Source of the DNA: Archilochus colubris
Lineage: Eukaryota; Chordata; Aves; Apodiformes; Trochilidae
Assembly (NCBI GenBank): GCA_023079485.1
Contig: CM041084.1
Coordinates: 129,158,792 to 129,222,791 of the forward strand
Reading direction: 5' to 3'
Length of the DNA: 64,000 nt
The position numbers were made by a program, and so were the translations under genes. Below are positions 24,001 to 36,833 of this stretch, in pieces. Within the stretch, counting starts at the first letter, position 1; every line of letters begins with the position of its first letter. Below the pieces are notes generated by a model. It was given only the letters and a program-made list of their open reading frames with translations. It was not told the origin of the DNA and ran no database searches.

Positions 24001-26594
24001 ATGTGAGCAAAAATTACTCAGTAAGTGACTGAGTTTCAAGAGAAGTTCTGCAAGGACCAGTTTTTGAATCCACGGTACTTAAAACTCTTCATCCATGACT
24101 TTAAAGAAAGTAAAAATCATCAATAAAAAGGAAAAAAAATCTGTTTTGCCTATACCTTAAAGCTGCGAATAATTCAAGCAGAATATTTAGACAGCTTTGG
24201 AGTGGGTTAGCAAAGACCTGAAAGAACCATTAGAGAGACGGAAAATATGTCATCAAGTGAACAACTCAAGAAATGCTGTGCCTTTAATAACTCAGATTTA
24301 GGAGGTGACTTAAGGACACCATATAAGTAAGTACATAAGGAACAAAACTTCAGCAAACTGTGTCTTCAATGCAGCCAACAGAAGTGTAACAGCACTTAAT
24401 GAGAGAAACCTGCAGATAGAAAAATCAGACTAGAAACAAGCTGGTTTTCTGTTATAGTACATCTCCATACTTCATCTATGATAAGGTTTGTTTCTTCTTG
24501 GCAAGTTTTTCAGCAATAAAGGACTGGTTTTGTAAGGCAATTCATAAATTACTTTAGGAATCAATTCATTCAATTCATTGAGAAAATTCTCTATCTTTTG
24601 TTATGTGGAAGGCTCAAAAAATAACTTGGATACTTAGTCCCAAAACTGATGTCTAGACACCATGTTCAATTGCTGCCCAGCCTTATGAGAGCTTCAACTT
24701 GCTCAACATTTCACTGCTTTCAGGGTGCCTACAGTTCTACATTGTGAACCTGGTTTTCTCCAGCTTGTGAAGTTTGGCATTCACCTCCTGTCTTGGCCCT
24801 ATGGGGCTCTGGTAAGGGGAAAGATCCAAAAATTATGTTTAACACATCACCAGTTTGGACAGGGCTGAGCAGGCTGGTGCCCAGCTCATGCTCAAGCTCC
24901 ATGAAACCATTCAGCCACCTGAGACCCCCTGTGTGCTCTTACCACACACCCAGCACAAATGGGCTGAAATCTGCTCACTAAAAAATGCAGAAGTGGCTCC
25001 TGGCGTCTTGTGCAGGACACTCCCAGGTTTGCACAGGGGCTTGGAGCATCTGCCCTGGAAGTGTGAAGTGTTCCCGAATGCCAGCACAGGGTGGCCAGTA
25101 CAAGGACTCCTGGAGAGCCAGGCAGACTTGCTGCCCTTTCTCAGCTCCTCTGGACAGTCCTGGCAGCAAGGACCAGGCTGTCTTGTCTTATAGGTGTTGG
25201 AATAGAATTGGCAACAAAGGGAATTAACATCTCTATTTCCTATGTACTTCATGAAGCACAGAATTTTCCTAGGGCCATTGCCACAAACTTAGGTGTTACA
25301 GGGGCAAACTTTCAGAAGTAAAAGATTTTTGAAGGTTGATGATTTATTTAAGAAATCTCCAAAACTTCTGAATATATGCTTAACTTGACCATGAGTAGTC
25401 TCCTTTAAATGTAAGATCAGTGCAGGCTTTGGTGCCTTCTATTATATCCTCAAGATGGTTCCTGAGTCAGACCTCCCCACATGTCAGCATCATAGCTGTA
25501 CCACAGCCAAAAGAAAAGGTGCTTCCAGTATGCAAGATTTAATCAACACCAAAGTGGTTCATAATAGCCACAGTTATCTGTATTAATTAATATACATTAC
25601 CCTAGTAGCTTTTCAGCAGAAGTTATTTCATCTGGGTCATTCAGAGACAGGTAAGTTTCACTAATATTTTTTTATTAACCTTTTTAAAATAAATATGACC
25701 AGTATATGTCTTTAACTACTGTGTTTTTGTTGATACTTACTACAAGACAGTCTGCTTCCTTTTTAAAGTGGTAATATCATCAACTAATTTCATCAAAGAT
25801 GAAATCAGGGTAAATCTTAAGTCAGGAGCCACAGCAATGACAAGATCAATCATGAAGGTGTTTCTGCTGCAAATGATACCCCAAAAGCACCAAAGGATTT
25901 GTCTGGATTGTCTGCCACTTGGTGCCTTGCCACCTGAATCACCAAAATTTAGATGTTGGTGTCAGTTCCTTTTTTCAATCTTTGATCTCCATGGTTCTGT
26001 ACAAACACTGTTAGGCTGAGAGCCAGACTGCCTAAATTCTGTCAAAGTTGTAGTTCAGATGAAATTTGGGTGCCTATTTTGAGCACAACACAGACACTAC
26101 CTAAGACTGATGAAGAACATTGTTATCTCACTTATGATCCAGACACGAGTGAAAATTCAAACACAGCACTATATTTAGAATATTTTTCATTGTGCAAGGA
26201 GTGATTTGGAGCTAGCATCTTCCATGCTTCCTGAATAATGTTGTAAGATCACCTCCTGGTGTCTGTGATCTCGATTTTGTCCCAAGAAGTGAGTAAAGAA
26301 CCATTGTCATGGATTTGGAAAGAAGGCAAGGTTGAATTTCAGAGTGACATGCCTTAAATTACCTGGGGAAACACTGAAAATACACTTGTACTGTCCACAT
26401 ATTGAGAGTTATAGCAAAAGTGAAGCCTGTGTATACTTGGCAGAGTGGCAATCCCAAGACAATTTTTCATCTAGTTGAGTGCTGTCCACAGATGAAGTCA
26501 GTTTGTATTTTATCAACAGCATAGAGCTTCATTGAATCCAGCCACTGATGATACCATATATCACATTTTTTTTACCAGTCAACACTGGTAAATC
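21094..26594. other. Intergenic, nothing recognised
   Basis: Intergenic sequence with homopolymer T runs near 21991 and 23688 and no gene-like signal. A somewhat GC-richer patch at 24780-25200 has overlapping short frames in several phases, none with a recognisable motif. Confidence 0.5.
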
Positions 26595-27066
26595 TGTCAC
26601 GGTTTAACACTGGCCCAGCAATTAAACCGAGTAACAGACACTCTCTATTAATCTCTCTCTCCTCCTTGATAAAGAAAGGAGAGAATAAGGGAGAGAGACT
26701 TATGGGTTGGAAACTAAACTACACAGCTTTAATGAAACAGTAATGATAAATAGGAAAAATCACTAAATATATACAAATATACAGGAAAATGGAAACCACA
26801 TTCCTCCCCCCTTTTCCCCCAATAACTCTCACGTCACCACCGAGGCTGCAGGGCAGCCCTGGGAAAGTCCAGGCTGGACTCCTGGAGTCGGCAGCAGTCA
26901 GGAACTGGAGGCAGGAGCACATGGATATGGGCTGGCACGGATCAGGACCACAGGCAGAGGAATGGATGGAATCCTTTCAGAATGCCAGGTTACTGTTCAA
27001 CCTGGATAGTAACCACACATTTCTTCCAAGGACTATGAAGAAATGCTGTAACTTAAGTACATGACA
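26595..27066 (+). mobile_element. LTR-like element (TGTCA...TGACA)
   Basis: A 472 bp segment opening with TGTCACGGTTTAACAC and closing with CATGACA, giving short inverted termini TGTCA/TGACA. The 5' part resembles an abundant class of bird LTRs that start TGT.A.GGTTTAAC and carry a purine-rich AGAGAGA tract followed by a GGGTTGG...CAGCTTTAAT block, here at 26640-26740. I see no clear target duplication (TAAATC before, AATACT after) and no internal genes. The orientation and the exact 3' end are tentative. Confidence 0.5.
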
Positions 27067-29009
27067 AATACTTGCTTTTCAGGTAGCAGCTGCAAGAGTT
27101 CTCATTGTCTCCTTTCAAAACATTTTAAGGAATCTAAGACTCCAGAAGAATTTCAGCAGGAAATTGCTTGTTAATTGCAGCATCTGGGCTTCAATAACCA
27201 AAGTTTTGCCTTCTTGCCCAGTTCTCTGAGCCACTCAGGAGATTTCAGCTGCTAGCCATGGGAAGCCTGGAAGATGGAAGCCTGCAGTGGTAGTAAGAGA
27301 TGGCGAAGCAAAAAGGGTTGAGGTAAAGCTGTATATTGTCTGGCCAGGCACTCCAGTAAATTATTTGCTTTTGTCAGATGCCTTAAGATGATCTGATTCT
27401 TGCAATCAAGTACAGAGGCAGCCAAGATCCTAATCCTCAAACATCTGGAACTAAGACACAACAAAATCAACACAGAAGTGTGAGACAAAAGCAATGCATG
27501 CTCTTTATCAGTTCATTTGTCCTTCAAAGACTGATCAATTTCAGTTCCCCTGCTTTTAAGTGTATAATGAAAGTCAAAAGCAGCCTGCAATACTGGGAGT
27601 TTGCTCCAGAATTAGAATGATCCTTCCAGGCACTGAAAGAAGACAAGAAAGGAGAGAGAAGATTCAGAAAGCCTCTGATATCTAGTTAGTTATAATTGCC
27701 TAAAGATTCTAAAGCATGTCTTGATAGAATCCTCCAGCTTATTCTAACATTAACACATCCCGACTTGGCTCTTCTCATTTCCCCAGATTTTTGATAGACT
27801 GAAAAATGCCTCTACCAAACAGAAAAGAAGTCACATTGTGGGAGTAGAGGACACAGAAGCTCGTGATGTGAGGAAGAACAAGTGGTGAAAGGTCTCTGTA
27901 ATTTGAGGAGTACACGTAACTGTCAGTGCAGTATTAAATAAATGGCAAAAAGGTGATTAATCAAGTCAAATAAAAATCTCCCCATCTTCTAAGCTGTGTC
28001 TTAGAGGAACAGGTGCCTTATAGTGCTGACTTACTGCCATCATTCCCTTTCCTCCAAACTCCAGCTGGGATATCTTCCATGTGTTAAACCTGTCAACAGC
28101 AGCAGGATGCACAGCCTCTGGGAAGAGCTGGTGCTGGGATTTCTTATGTGTAAGATGTAGCTGAAGCCAAGCCCAGCCTGTGGGCACTCACATCATCTTC
28201 TCAACACAATACATTCTTTCCTGCATTTTGTCTTCCTTTGGCAACTCAGCTGGCACCTCAAGCCCCAGCACAGTGAAATGTTGAGAGATACATATTCTGA
28301 ATTTTGAGCTGATGGAGCATTAACTGGACAATGGCTACAGGCTCATCCTTTGCTACATGACAAAGGTAAACTGTTCAGCACTTGGCTCTGCTGGGTTTGC
28401 TGTAATGTCTAGCAATGTTCATCTGCCTTTTTAATTTTTCTCTTTTCTTTAGCTACAGGAGAGGCCCAGGAACCAGTGCTCAGGTTGAAAGATGGGGTAA
28501 ATTCAGCCTCTTTCAGTTTGAGATTTGTCCATCACTTACACTTCTTTTTTTAGGGATCAGATTTTGTACACCTGTCTCACAGTTACTTGTGCCTTCCAAA
28601 ATTAGCTCTGCTGATTTCCAAAATTTGCTCACCATCCCAGCAACTCTAGGAGATACCAACCTCCTCCTTGTTTGGGCCCTGCTGGAACCTGATGCACTGG
28701 AATTGGCATAGCTTGGTGATTTTATCCCTTTTCCTCTTGGGCACAACACTGAGTCCAGCTCACCTCTGGCATTTGGAATGGCTTTCACTGTTGTTGAAAC
28801 AGAAATCACAATTTCGTTGGAACAAAGTAGGAATTTTATGTTTAATTCTTCCGTACAGAAGTATGTTGATATAAAGTAAGTGTCAATATAAACTCCGTAC
28901 TCAGCTTTTTCCACTCGAACTATTGACTGTGCCACTGCTGTAAGAGCTGAGAAACAATGGTCCCTTCTACCTGGCTCATTTATTTCCTGCCTCCCCCAGC
29001 ACTTTCTCC
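27067..29009. other. Intergenic, upstream of CpG island
   Basis: AT-rich to mixed sequence without recognisable exons or repeats. GC content rises steeply after about 28970 into the CpG island. Confidence 0.45.
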
Positions 29010-30120
29010 CACGGAGGCTCCCACAGGCTTGCCGCCGTGGCAGACACCCCCATGATTCACCAGGGACTGTTTGCCTTGGCCCGGAGTCCCTCCACGTGGG
29101 GAATGGGATTTCCATTCCCCGACGATTCCCTTGGTCAGCTTCCGTGGAAGGCAGTGCGAGTCCGACGTGAGGACCACGGTGGTGGTCGGGGAAGGATGCT
29201 GCCGGCCCGGGGCTGAGCAGCCAGACCACACCGGCCCGCTTTGCTTCCGCGGGCACCCCCACGGCTCTCTCCTGCCAGGAGAGCTTCCTCGGCCGGGGCA
29301 GACACTCCTCCTCGGGGCTGCAGGAGCTGCCCTCGCCTCTCCCTCGCAGCGTAGGGCCAGGTCTGGCAGGGAGGACCCGGTGGGGAGGCCGAGGGGCGCG
29401 GCGGGAGTGGCGTGGCCCGGACGGGAGCACTGCAGCCGGGAGCCCGAAGGAGCTGGAGGGAGTGGGGCTGGCAGCCCGCGTCCCTATCGGGGCTGACGGG
29501 AGGGAGCGGGTCCCGTCCTACACTCCGCTGCGGAGCTCCGAACAGGGGGCCCGGTGCCTCCCTAGCGGGACCTTTCCCTCACCGCTGTGCTGCTGAGAGG
29601 GGCTACGGCCGCCCGGGAACGGGGCTGACAGGAGGCAGCAGCTCCCCTCAGCCCGCGGCACTCCCAGGGGGGCGGGAGGGGAAGCGCCGTCCGGGGCCGC
29701 GCCGAGGGGGGAGGCGGCGCTCCCGCCTTCGCTCCCGTTCGCAGCCGCTCTCCGCTGCCGAGCGGAGCGGCCCCGCCAGCCCCTCAGGTAAGCCCAGCTC
29801 TGCCGCCTGCCCTGCCCCGCCCCGCCTCTCCTCGCCTCCAGTCTCCCGCCCGCTGCCTCCCGGTCTGCCCGGCGGGGCTCGGCATCGCTGGTACCTCCGC
29901 ACAGCCCGCGGTCACCGCCGCCCCGGGGCCCTGGCTCGGCGGAGGGACGGTCCCACCCCGTGGCGGCGGGTGCCCCTAGGGCCCCTCCGGGTGAGAGGGC
30001 GGCCAGGGAGGGGCCCGTGGGCGGCGGGGGCTGCAGTGCGGGCGGCAGGGCCCTGCGGGGAGCGGGAGGCCGAGGCAAGGGGCCGCGGCGGGGTCTGGGG
30101 CTGGGTTGGATGCTCGCTTG
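29010..30120 (+). promoter_or_regulatory. MATN2: CpG island, likely MATN2 promoter
   Basis: About 1.1 kb of strongly GC-rich, CpG-dense sequence in an otherwise AT-rich window, densest at 29380-30080, with a smaller GC-rich patch at 30345-30440. It contains GC-box-like GGGGCGGGAGGGG near 29667 and CCCCGCCCCGCC near 29813, and no obvious TATA box. It lies about 8.7 kb upstream of the first MATN2 coding exon and holds a consensus donor (29788), which fits a promoter with a non-coding first exon. No other gene start is nearby: LAPTM4B ends upstream in the same direction. The assignment to MATN2 is inference by position. Several long open frames on both strands here come from GC richness. Confidence 0.75.
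29600..29787 (+). other. MATN2: Putative MATN2 non-coding exon 1 (3' end at donor)
   Basis: Within the CpG island the sequence CCCTCAG|GTAAGC at 29781-29793 is a near-perfect 5' splice site and the best + strand donor I see in the island. It would pair with the acceptor at 38501-38505 just before the coding start, giving an intron of 8.7 kb and a 5' UTR split between two exons. The transcription start is not visible; the left end given is only a placeholder. Other GT dinucleotides in the island have weaker contexts. Confidence 0.45.
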
Positions 30121-31954
30121 CTGGGTCCTGCTGGAGCGGTTTGCTGCTCTTGCTTCAACCGCGGGACAAATGTTTCCCTTTCTTTTGAGCTGCGTGCGTC
30201 TGAGAAGAGTCCCCTCTTCCCTCTTGCGTGCTTCTGTAACTTATTTAACAGCGTACATGCTGTAAAGAGAAACGCCGCTATATTTTAAAACTGACGAAGT
30301 TTGCAAAAGCCAAACTTTCTCTGGAAACATTTGATAGTGAGCATCCTGCAGGTGCCTTCACCCCGCAGGTAGCTCTGCACGGAGCGGCCGCCGCTGGCAT
30401 GCGGCGTGGGAGCGCCCGGGCTTCCCCAGAGCAGAGGCTGCTGCAGGGGGAGGGAGCAGGGTATGGATTGCTGCGTGTAATATACTCACCCTGGAAACAC
30501 AACCCAGGTGGTGCTGCTTAAGCTAAGAATCTTTGTGGCATCTCTAATGACCACATACTGCTGTTTCAGAAGACAGCACTTTCCCTGTCAGGCTGGCGGC
30601 TGTCACTGCTTAGCAGTGGGTTAGTGTTGACTGAGAGGGAAAAGGGCAACCTACTGATTTGTGTAATACTCCTTAAATGCTTGGGTTTTCTTTTGGGGAC
30701 ATCACTCAAGAGGTGGATGATCCTGACTGAGATCTGAAAAGATAACATGCTGTATTACATGTTGCAGTTGTGCCACTGTCAGGCAGCTGACTAGTTCAGA
30801 AGAAATTATCATACTGAATCCCATCCCTTAAATCAAGACTTTAATAAAATAAACATATGGCTTTTCCATAAAATCCTACAAATCTAAAAAAATAATTTTT
30901 TCATTCTACACTTTTCGTATAGATATGTCAGCTTTGAGCACTGAGTTTTTCCAAGTTCTTCTCATGTACTGTATATCATTACAATTATAACTATGGTCAA
31001 TAAAATTAAATTTGATTTCTATCTTAAGAAAATTTGGCATTCAGTCACACAATTCTGCAGCTAAGACCCTAAATCCTGCACTCAGTATTCACAGCTAATA
31101 ACATTGAGTCTTTCCATTGACTTTGCTGGGACATCTTATGGACAACCTAATGCACATTCTGGTGCTTATGTGCTGGGATCCTGGGACCCAGCTGCAATAG
31201 TAAAAGATATCTTAGTCCAGGGAAACTAGAGAAAGGCTAATCAGATCTAACTAGTCTCCCATGACTTAAAAACCATCGCAATGGGAGGGTGAAACACTAG
31301 ACACTGCTCTTTAATTATAATCTGGACAATAAGAAGTTCCTTTTGTATAGTGTACTCCTTGCTAGATCATGTTTTCACTATGAGCAAGTAGTGTTTAGAG
31401 TGGAGTGGTTTTAAACCCCAGGTTATTGTTTTACCCTGGTGCTGGTACTGAGGTCAGTGTGGGTTCACAAATAAGTTTCAGAACTACTCTATCCTTGACT
31501 TTCTGTTTACAATTAGCAGTCTGTTATGGTTTGTAACTTCACAGAGATAAAACTAGAGCAGCCCACACGTATATTATATGTTGTATAATACATGCTTTTA
31601 TATAAATACCTCATCTTCATGGTAAAAGTGAAATTTCTCAGTTTTCCCATGCCACTCTTCTGGGAACTTTGTGGAAACTGATGTCTAGATCGGATCCAGA
31701 ACCAAATAGTGCAGATGAGCCTTCTGCAAAAGAACAAGATAATGAAAAGGTCTATTATCCAAGTGGCAACTGAAAAAAATCACAACATGGAGATTGATGC
31801 TGTCATAAAATAAGAATTCCCACTCTTAAAGCTTGCTGTCTAACCACTGGAAACTATGCAGAGTAAACCATACTATGGGTGCACTGTTCTACAGTATCAC
31901 CACTTCCTCTTATATGGTGAGTTACTGAAATAGTCATTGGCTTCAGCTCTGAGC

Positions 31955-32010
31955 AGGCTTTGGACCTGATCAGAGGTCCTTTCTGATGTAAACTATTCTA
32001 TGAATCTATG
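31955..32010 (+). mobile_element. Degenerate CR1 3' tail
   Basis: A short, decayed CR1 3' end in which GGACCTGATCAGAGGTCC is followed by ATTCTATGAATCTATG at 31995-32010. The order and spacing match the last ~60 bp of younger CR1 copies in this window, with many substitutions, so this is an old insertion. Confidence 0.6.
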
Positions 32011-33040
32011 TTTTAGTAATTATTAGTTTTACAACAGTGATATCAGGAAATCTATATGTGATTTACATGACTTAGATCCCTTAAAGTTCTTCATTTCATT
32101 ACAACTGCAGAAAACTATATTACACATGTAGTACATTTACTCTCAGCCCTATAGATAACTGAGTTAATTGTGTCAAAATCCTACCATAATATTTACATCT
32201 CAGAACAAAATTTAATCCAGATGTTTGCTTGCTCCTATAAACTGTATTTTTTTGTGTGTACTCAAGACCTTTGTGTCCTTCCTTATCTGACCTCTGCTTG
32301 GATGGGCAAACTGCTTCTTCCTCCATCCCCAGTGCTCTTCTGACAGGTTCCAGAACATGGTTCTGCTGTATCCTGTAGCTCCTTCAGCTATGCTCCATGT
32401 ATGGGTACTCATAGGCACCCATGTTGGGATTGGGGGAATATTTGGCTGACTACCAAATGTCATTTACTTTACTCCTAGGAACTGCTTTATAATGCATTTT
32501 TGGTCTTTCCTGTGCTGTTTTCAGATCTAAGTTAATGTAGTCCACTGTCACATTTAAATTTATTAGTCCAGGATACAACTCAGCCGTGGGCTTTTGTAGC
32601 AGCAGTCAGAATAATTAGGTACCATGGAATTTCTTTCAGCTGCAGTCCGATTGCTGTACCAGGCAGGAGGATCTTTCAGAGCAGAGAGTCCTTTTAGCTG
32701 CTGGACTATGTATGTGTAAATGCTGGACAAGGAGGACCATACGAGCACAGGAAATAGTGCTGGAATACTCTGAATCTCTGGTTGTCATCCTGTCCTAATC
32801 ACTATGCAGACATATTGTCTACACATGCTAGGATTGTGCCCCTCTGTGGAGTTGGTTTGGGTTGCTCTTCATTGTCTGGACACTCGTCATTTTAGATGGA
32901 TAAAAGACTGGTGTTGCCAAATCTTTTAGTTTTATTACTGTAGTGGTTTGATGTGCTATGAAAGCTGCTTGCATTTGAGTTGTCTGTCTCAGAATACACC
33001 TGAATTACCAATTGATTTTTAGATAATGAGTTTCCCATAT

Positions 33041-33152
33041 CATAGAATCATAGAATCATAGAATAGGCTGGGTTGGAAGGGACCTCAGAGATCATCGAGT
33101 CCAACCCTTGATCAACTACCGCCACAGTCACTAGACTATGGCACTGAGTGCC
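33041..33152 (-). mobile_element. CR1 3' tail, minus strand
   Basis: Three CATAGAAT units at 33041-33064 followed by GGCTGGGTTGGAAGGGACCT and GTCCAACCCTTGATCAAC: the CR1 3' UTR in reverse orientation, truncated after only ~110 bp at GGCACTGAGTGCC. It is followed directly by a short tandem repeat. Confidence 0.93.
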
Positions 33153-33182
33153 ATAGATATTCATAGATATTCATAGATATTC
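33153..33182. repeat. Three 10 bp repeats abutting a CR1 truncation point
   Basis: ATAGATATTC repeated three times immediately after the 5' truncation point of the reverse CR1 tail. It probably arose by slippage at the insertion junction. Confidence 0.85.
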
Positions 33183-36100
33183 GTCTGATCCTATTGACAG
33201 CATGAATGGCCAAAATTGGCCTCTAAAAAGGAGTTAAAGAAGATGTTAACAAGGAAGTGCCACTCTACTTCTTTGCAGGATTTGGTGCAGTGGTGGGTAG
33301 GTTCATGTGCAAGTAGTGCCTGCCATCAGGGTTGAGGAGCAGGTGAGGAATTTACAAACTTAGAGCACATACAGTCAGGTTTCTTCATTATTTAACCACA
33401 CTGGTGAGATGCAGTTAATGACCATGATTTAAGGGGGTTCTACCCATCTTGTACTGCTGAGCATAGTGAAGCCCTCCTTGAACAGGAAGGAGGCAAAGAA
33501 AATCCAGTGCATCATTTGATGGAACAGGATGACAGCAGAGTGTTCCTTTGTAAGGAGCTGCCCCCACACAACACCTGCGTAGATAGGGATGGGTATCTTA
33601 TGTTGGACTCTGGACTCTGAGGGGGCTCTACAGCTATTTTTTTAGAAGTGCAAAATGCCTGTGTCAGCAACAGGTCCAGAAAGATGGAAGAAATCATTAA
33701 TACTCTTATGTCCCCAAACCCATGCCACACACAGTGATTTTAATGAGTCATGGACTAATAATGCATGTGCTGGCTTGTGGACAGTGAACGTATTCTAACT
33801 GATAGTTACCAAGGCTTTACAGTGCCTGTCCTTAATTTTTTTAATTATGGAGATGATGGCATTGAGTATCAGATACTTTGTGGCTTTCTTGTAATAAGAG
33901 CTCACTGGTTTTCCACTGTGCTTGCTAACTTCAGGACAAACCCTCTGGATTTCATTGGCTTAAATGGGTCATTTGCTGTTCTTTTAACTTCAGTAAAAGC
34001 TCTTGATTTGATTGCAGTTTCCTGATATTTAAAAAAATGGGTAGATAATGAGTGCTGAAAGAAGTTCAGAATATTTTTACTTTTATGCACTCAAGTTCTT
34101 CATAACTTAAAATCACTGAAGTTAGATCTTCTGGCAGCTTAATAAAATAAATGGCTGTCTCTTAACTATCAAACAAGGAAAGCTGAAGGCAGCCTCTACA
34201 CTGGTAATAACTATTGCCTCTGGTTATTTTTGTCTTCCCTTTCCATTCCATCTATGAAGAGAAATTATAGTTACTGCTCCAAGGTTGCTGTGAAGCCCTG
34301 CAAAGGACCATCCTCCTCTCCATGGGCAGAAGAGTGGAGCAGTGGAAGGTGGTACATCTGGTGCTCAGCTTGGTTGAGCCCCCTGGGTTGCCACAGCTCC
34401 TCTTAATCTCTGTTGCTTTTGAGGTGTTTGGGATGTTTGGGAGTCTGCCCAGGGAACTGGCTAGTATAATACTGAATGGTCCCTCTATGACAGCTGGAAT
34501 AAAAGTGCTTGAAAGATGTTTTCCAGGTAGTCCCCCAAATAAGTGTTTATAACTTTGGTACATTTGGAACGTGTTCTCAGCTGTTGAGACAAAAGTTATC
34601 CAGCAATGAGGACTTACAAAGGGCTGTGCCAGCAGTCTGGCTTAACCTGCTGGGAAAATGAGGAGTTAAATGGGGTGCAGTAAGATCCATCCAGCTTCTA
34701 GAGTGAAGACGGGGCCTTTCAGAAGACCCAGAAAATAAACAGAGAACCATGGGAGGACTGTATGCAGAGAAGCTGTGCAACCACAGTGCAAACTGGTCAT
34801 GTAAAAAGGCAAGCAGCAGTGGACACAAGTGTGTACCTGGGACTAGAACAAACCACACAAATTCAGACTGTCATCACCTCAGGAAAGCAGCACAGAAGTT
34901 CTCAGTTTGGATGAAAGGGTGGCAGCAGGCTTGGATCAGGGGCATGTAATAGCACATCCCACAGCCTTTGCCTTTGGGACCTTGCTTGTTTTCTCATTGC
35001 AAACAGATGCAATCTCACTTTTAAGTTTTATTATTCTTATATATCAACATTTTAGCAACGGAAGCTCTCCTTTGCTAAGCACTACTTTGGTTTGAAACAG
35101 TATTTTAAACCACAGTTTCAGAAAGTAGGAATATGTTGGTAATAGTTTGTTGGTTTTTTTTAAATGAGAATTGGATCATTTTGGTAGAACTGCAATTTGT
35201 GGTTGTCTGTCTGGTAAGGATATTGAAATCTAAGGTTTCTGAATGAAAATGAAGTAGTTTTGAACAACAGAAGTTATGTTAAGTTCAAATAAAAAGATCC
35301 CCAGAAAACTAAGCACTGTTATTCAGTGCTTCTCTTTCTTTATTACTCCCCACCTTACTTTCCAAAGAGACTGGTAAAATCATGCAAAATTGAAAATATA
35401 CTTCTTTAATATGTTTCAGAATTTGGTGACAGCTGATGAATGCTTATGTAGGCATTTTAGTTTTTATGATTAGCTAAGAGTATGATATTTACATGCCATA
35501 TAAAAATTTTCCTAGGAAGAATTTGAAGACTTTAAATCACAGCAAACAAAACGTTTTTTTCTTTCTTTTTTTTTCTGAAGTTGTCTGGGGACAGTTGTGA
35601 GCCTAGTGAATTTGAAATTGCTACCCAATACCAAGAATTGCTCCAAAGGTATAAAATCTGTTAAGTGCTGGAATATAAGAGGGTTTAGGGCACTTTGCAG
35701 AGCTGGGAGGTCTGTTCTCAGTCAATTTTTTATCTTGTTTTTCTTTGGCATCACGCTCTTAGTGGATGGTTCAGTGGAGGTGCTCTGCCACAGGATCTGT
35801 GGTTCTCTGTTAATGTATCAGTTGGGATCAGGTAAAGTGGCTTTAGGGCAATCTCCACAGCTGCTTAGGATGGATAGGAAGAAGGGGTAAGTTAAGCCAC
35901 TGGTAAGTAGGTAACAGCCAGATAGCCCTTTAGAACAAGCTGTTCACATCTGGTTCCTGTGACAGCTTTGCAAAAATGCAAAAAACTGCTCTATGCTCCT
36001 TAGCTCTCTGAACATAGATTTGTGTTTTCTAAAGCACTGGTGTTAGAACTGATGTGTATCCTTGAGGTTCATTTGCCTTGTGTGCTGAAGAAACAGGGCA

Positions 36101-36638
36101 GAGACAGGGAAAGGGAGGAGGCCTCCTTGTAGAGCACTGTGTTTGTTTCCAGTGTCCTGAGAAGTGAGGAGACAGCCTGGTAGAACCTTTCATCAGTGAT
36201 TTCCAGCAGGAACAACTGTTGCCTCCAGCAAAAATTTCTCCCATTTCCTGTAGTGCATGCTGTTTGCAGTGTCTGTCTGTTTCTGAGTAGAGCTCTGGAA
36301 ATAATCTTAATAGTGATAGCATCCAGGTGACCATGCTGCTAGGGCTGAAAAAATATTTTTTTTGCCAATATTATAAATGCCAACTATTTACCTACATCTC
36401 TTTCCTAGTTTGAAAGTCCGTATATCATGTTTTGCCTGTTACTGAATAATATTAAATATTTAAGCATGGTTGGGCATTTTGAGTGCAAAGACTCAGTTCA
36501 TTTTTGCTCTATGGCATATACACAAAGAACACTGTGTTTGCATTTGGGGGATACTGGTAGGATACACAAAAGGAAAAGTAGATTATAGAAAAATAGATGA
36601 GCGTTTAATGGTTGTGTGGAACAGACTGAAGAATAATG

Positions 36639-36724
36639 TGTAGCGGGAAGAGCCTTTCTTGCTCCTGAGGCTTGATGAGCTGCTGGCCTCTCCATTGGCT
36701 CGCACAAGAGTGAGCTTCCCTCTG
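36639..36724 (-). repeat. Truncated 3' LTR (terminal ~86 bp only)
   Basis: It matches positions 37114-37198 of the complete LTR from the TGTAGCGGGAAGAG terminus to GCTTCCCTCTG, then diverges into the 45 bp tandem repeats. The region that would carry U3 and the poly(A) signal is absent. The break falls within the word GCTTCCCTCTG, which also starts every tandem repeat unit. Confidence 0.75.
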
Positions 36725-36833
36725 CTCAGGGGTTTCCAAAGAGAGAATCCTTATCTTGGCTTCCCTCTGCTCAGGGGTTTCCAAAGAGAGAATCCTTATC
36801 TTGGCTTCCCTCTGCTCAGGGGTTTCCAAAGAG
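36714..36833. repeat. 45 bp tandem repeats inside the element
   Basis: Two identical 45 bp units (36714-36758 and 36759-36803) and the first 30 bp of a third (36804-36833), each starting GCTTCCCTCTGCTCAGG. A diverged fourth start is at 36947 (GCTTCCCTCTGCTCAGGAG). Between them are two copies of a TTAACCCTTCCTCATGGGAT block at about 36880-36935. Confidence 0.92.

Noticed and set aside
28513..29430. 305-codon minus-strand open frame entering the CpG island
   Set aside because: Its open length is explained by GC richness. It has no recognisable domain, its composition changes along its length, and it is not flanked by splice or poly(A) signals on that strand.
29412..30188. 258-codon plus-strand frame and overlapping 186-codon minus-strand frame
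   Set aside because: Low-complexity Pro/Arg/Gly/Ala products are open in several frames at once, the usual behaviour of CpG-island DNA.
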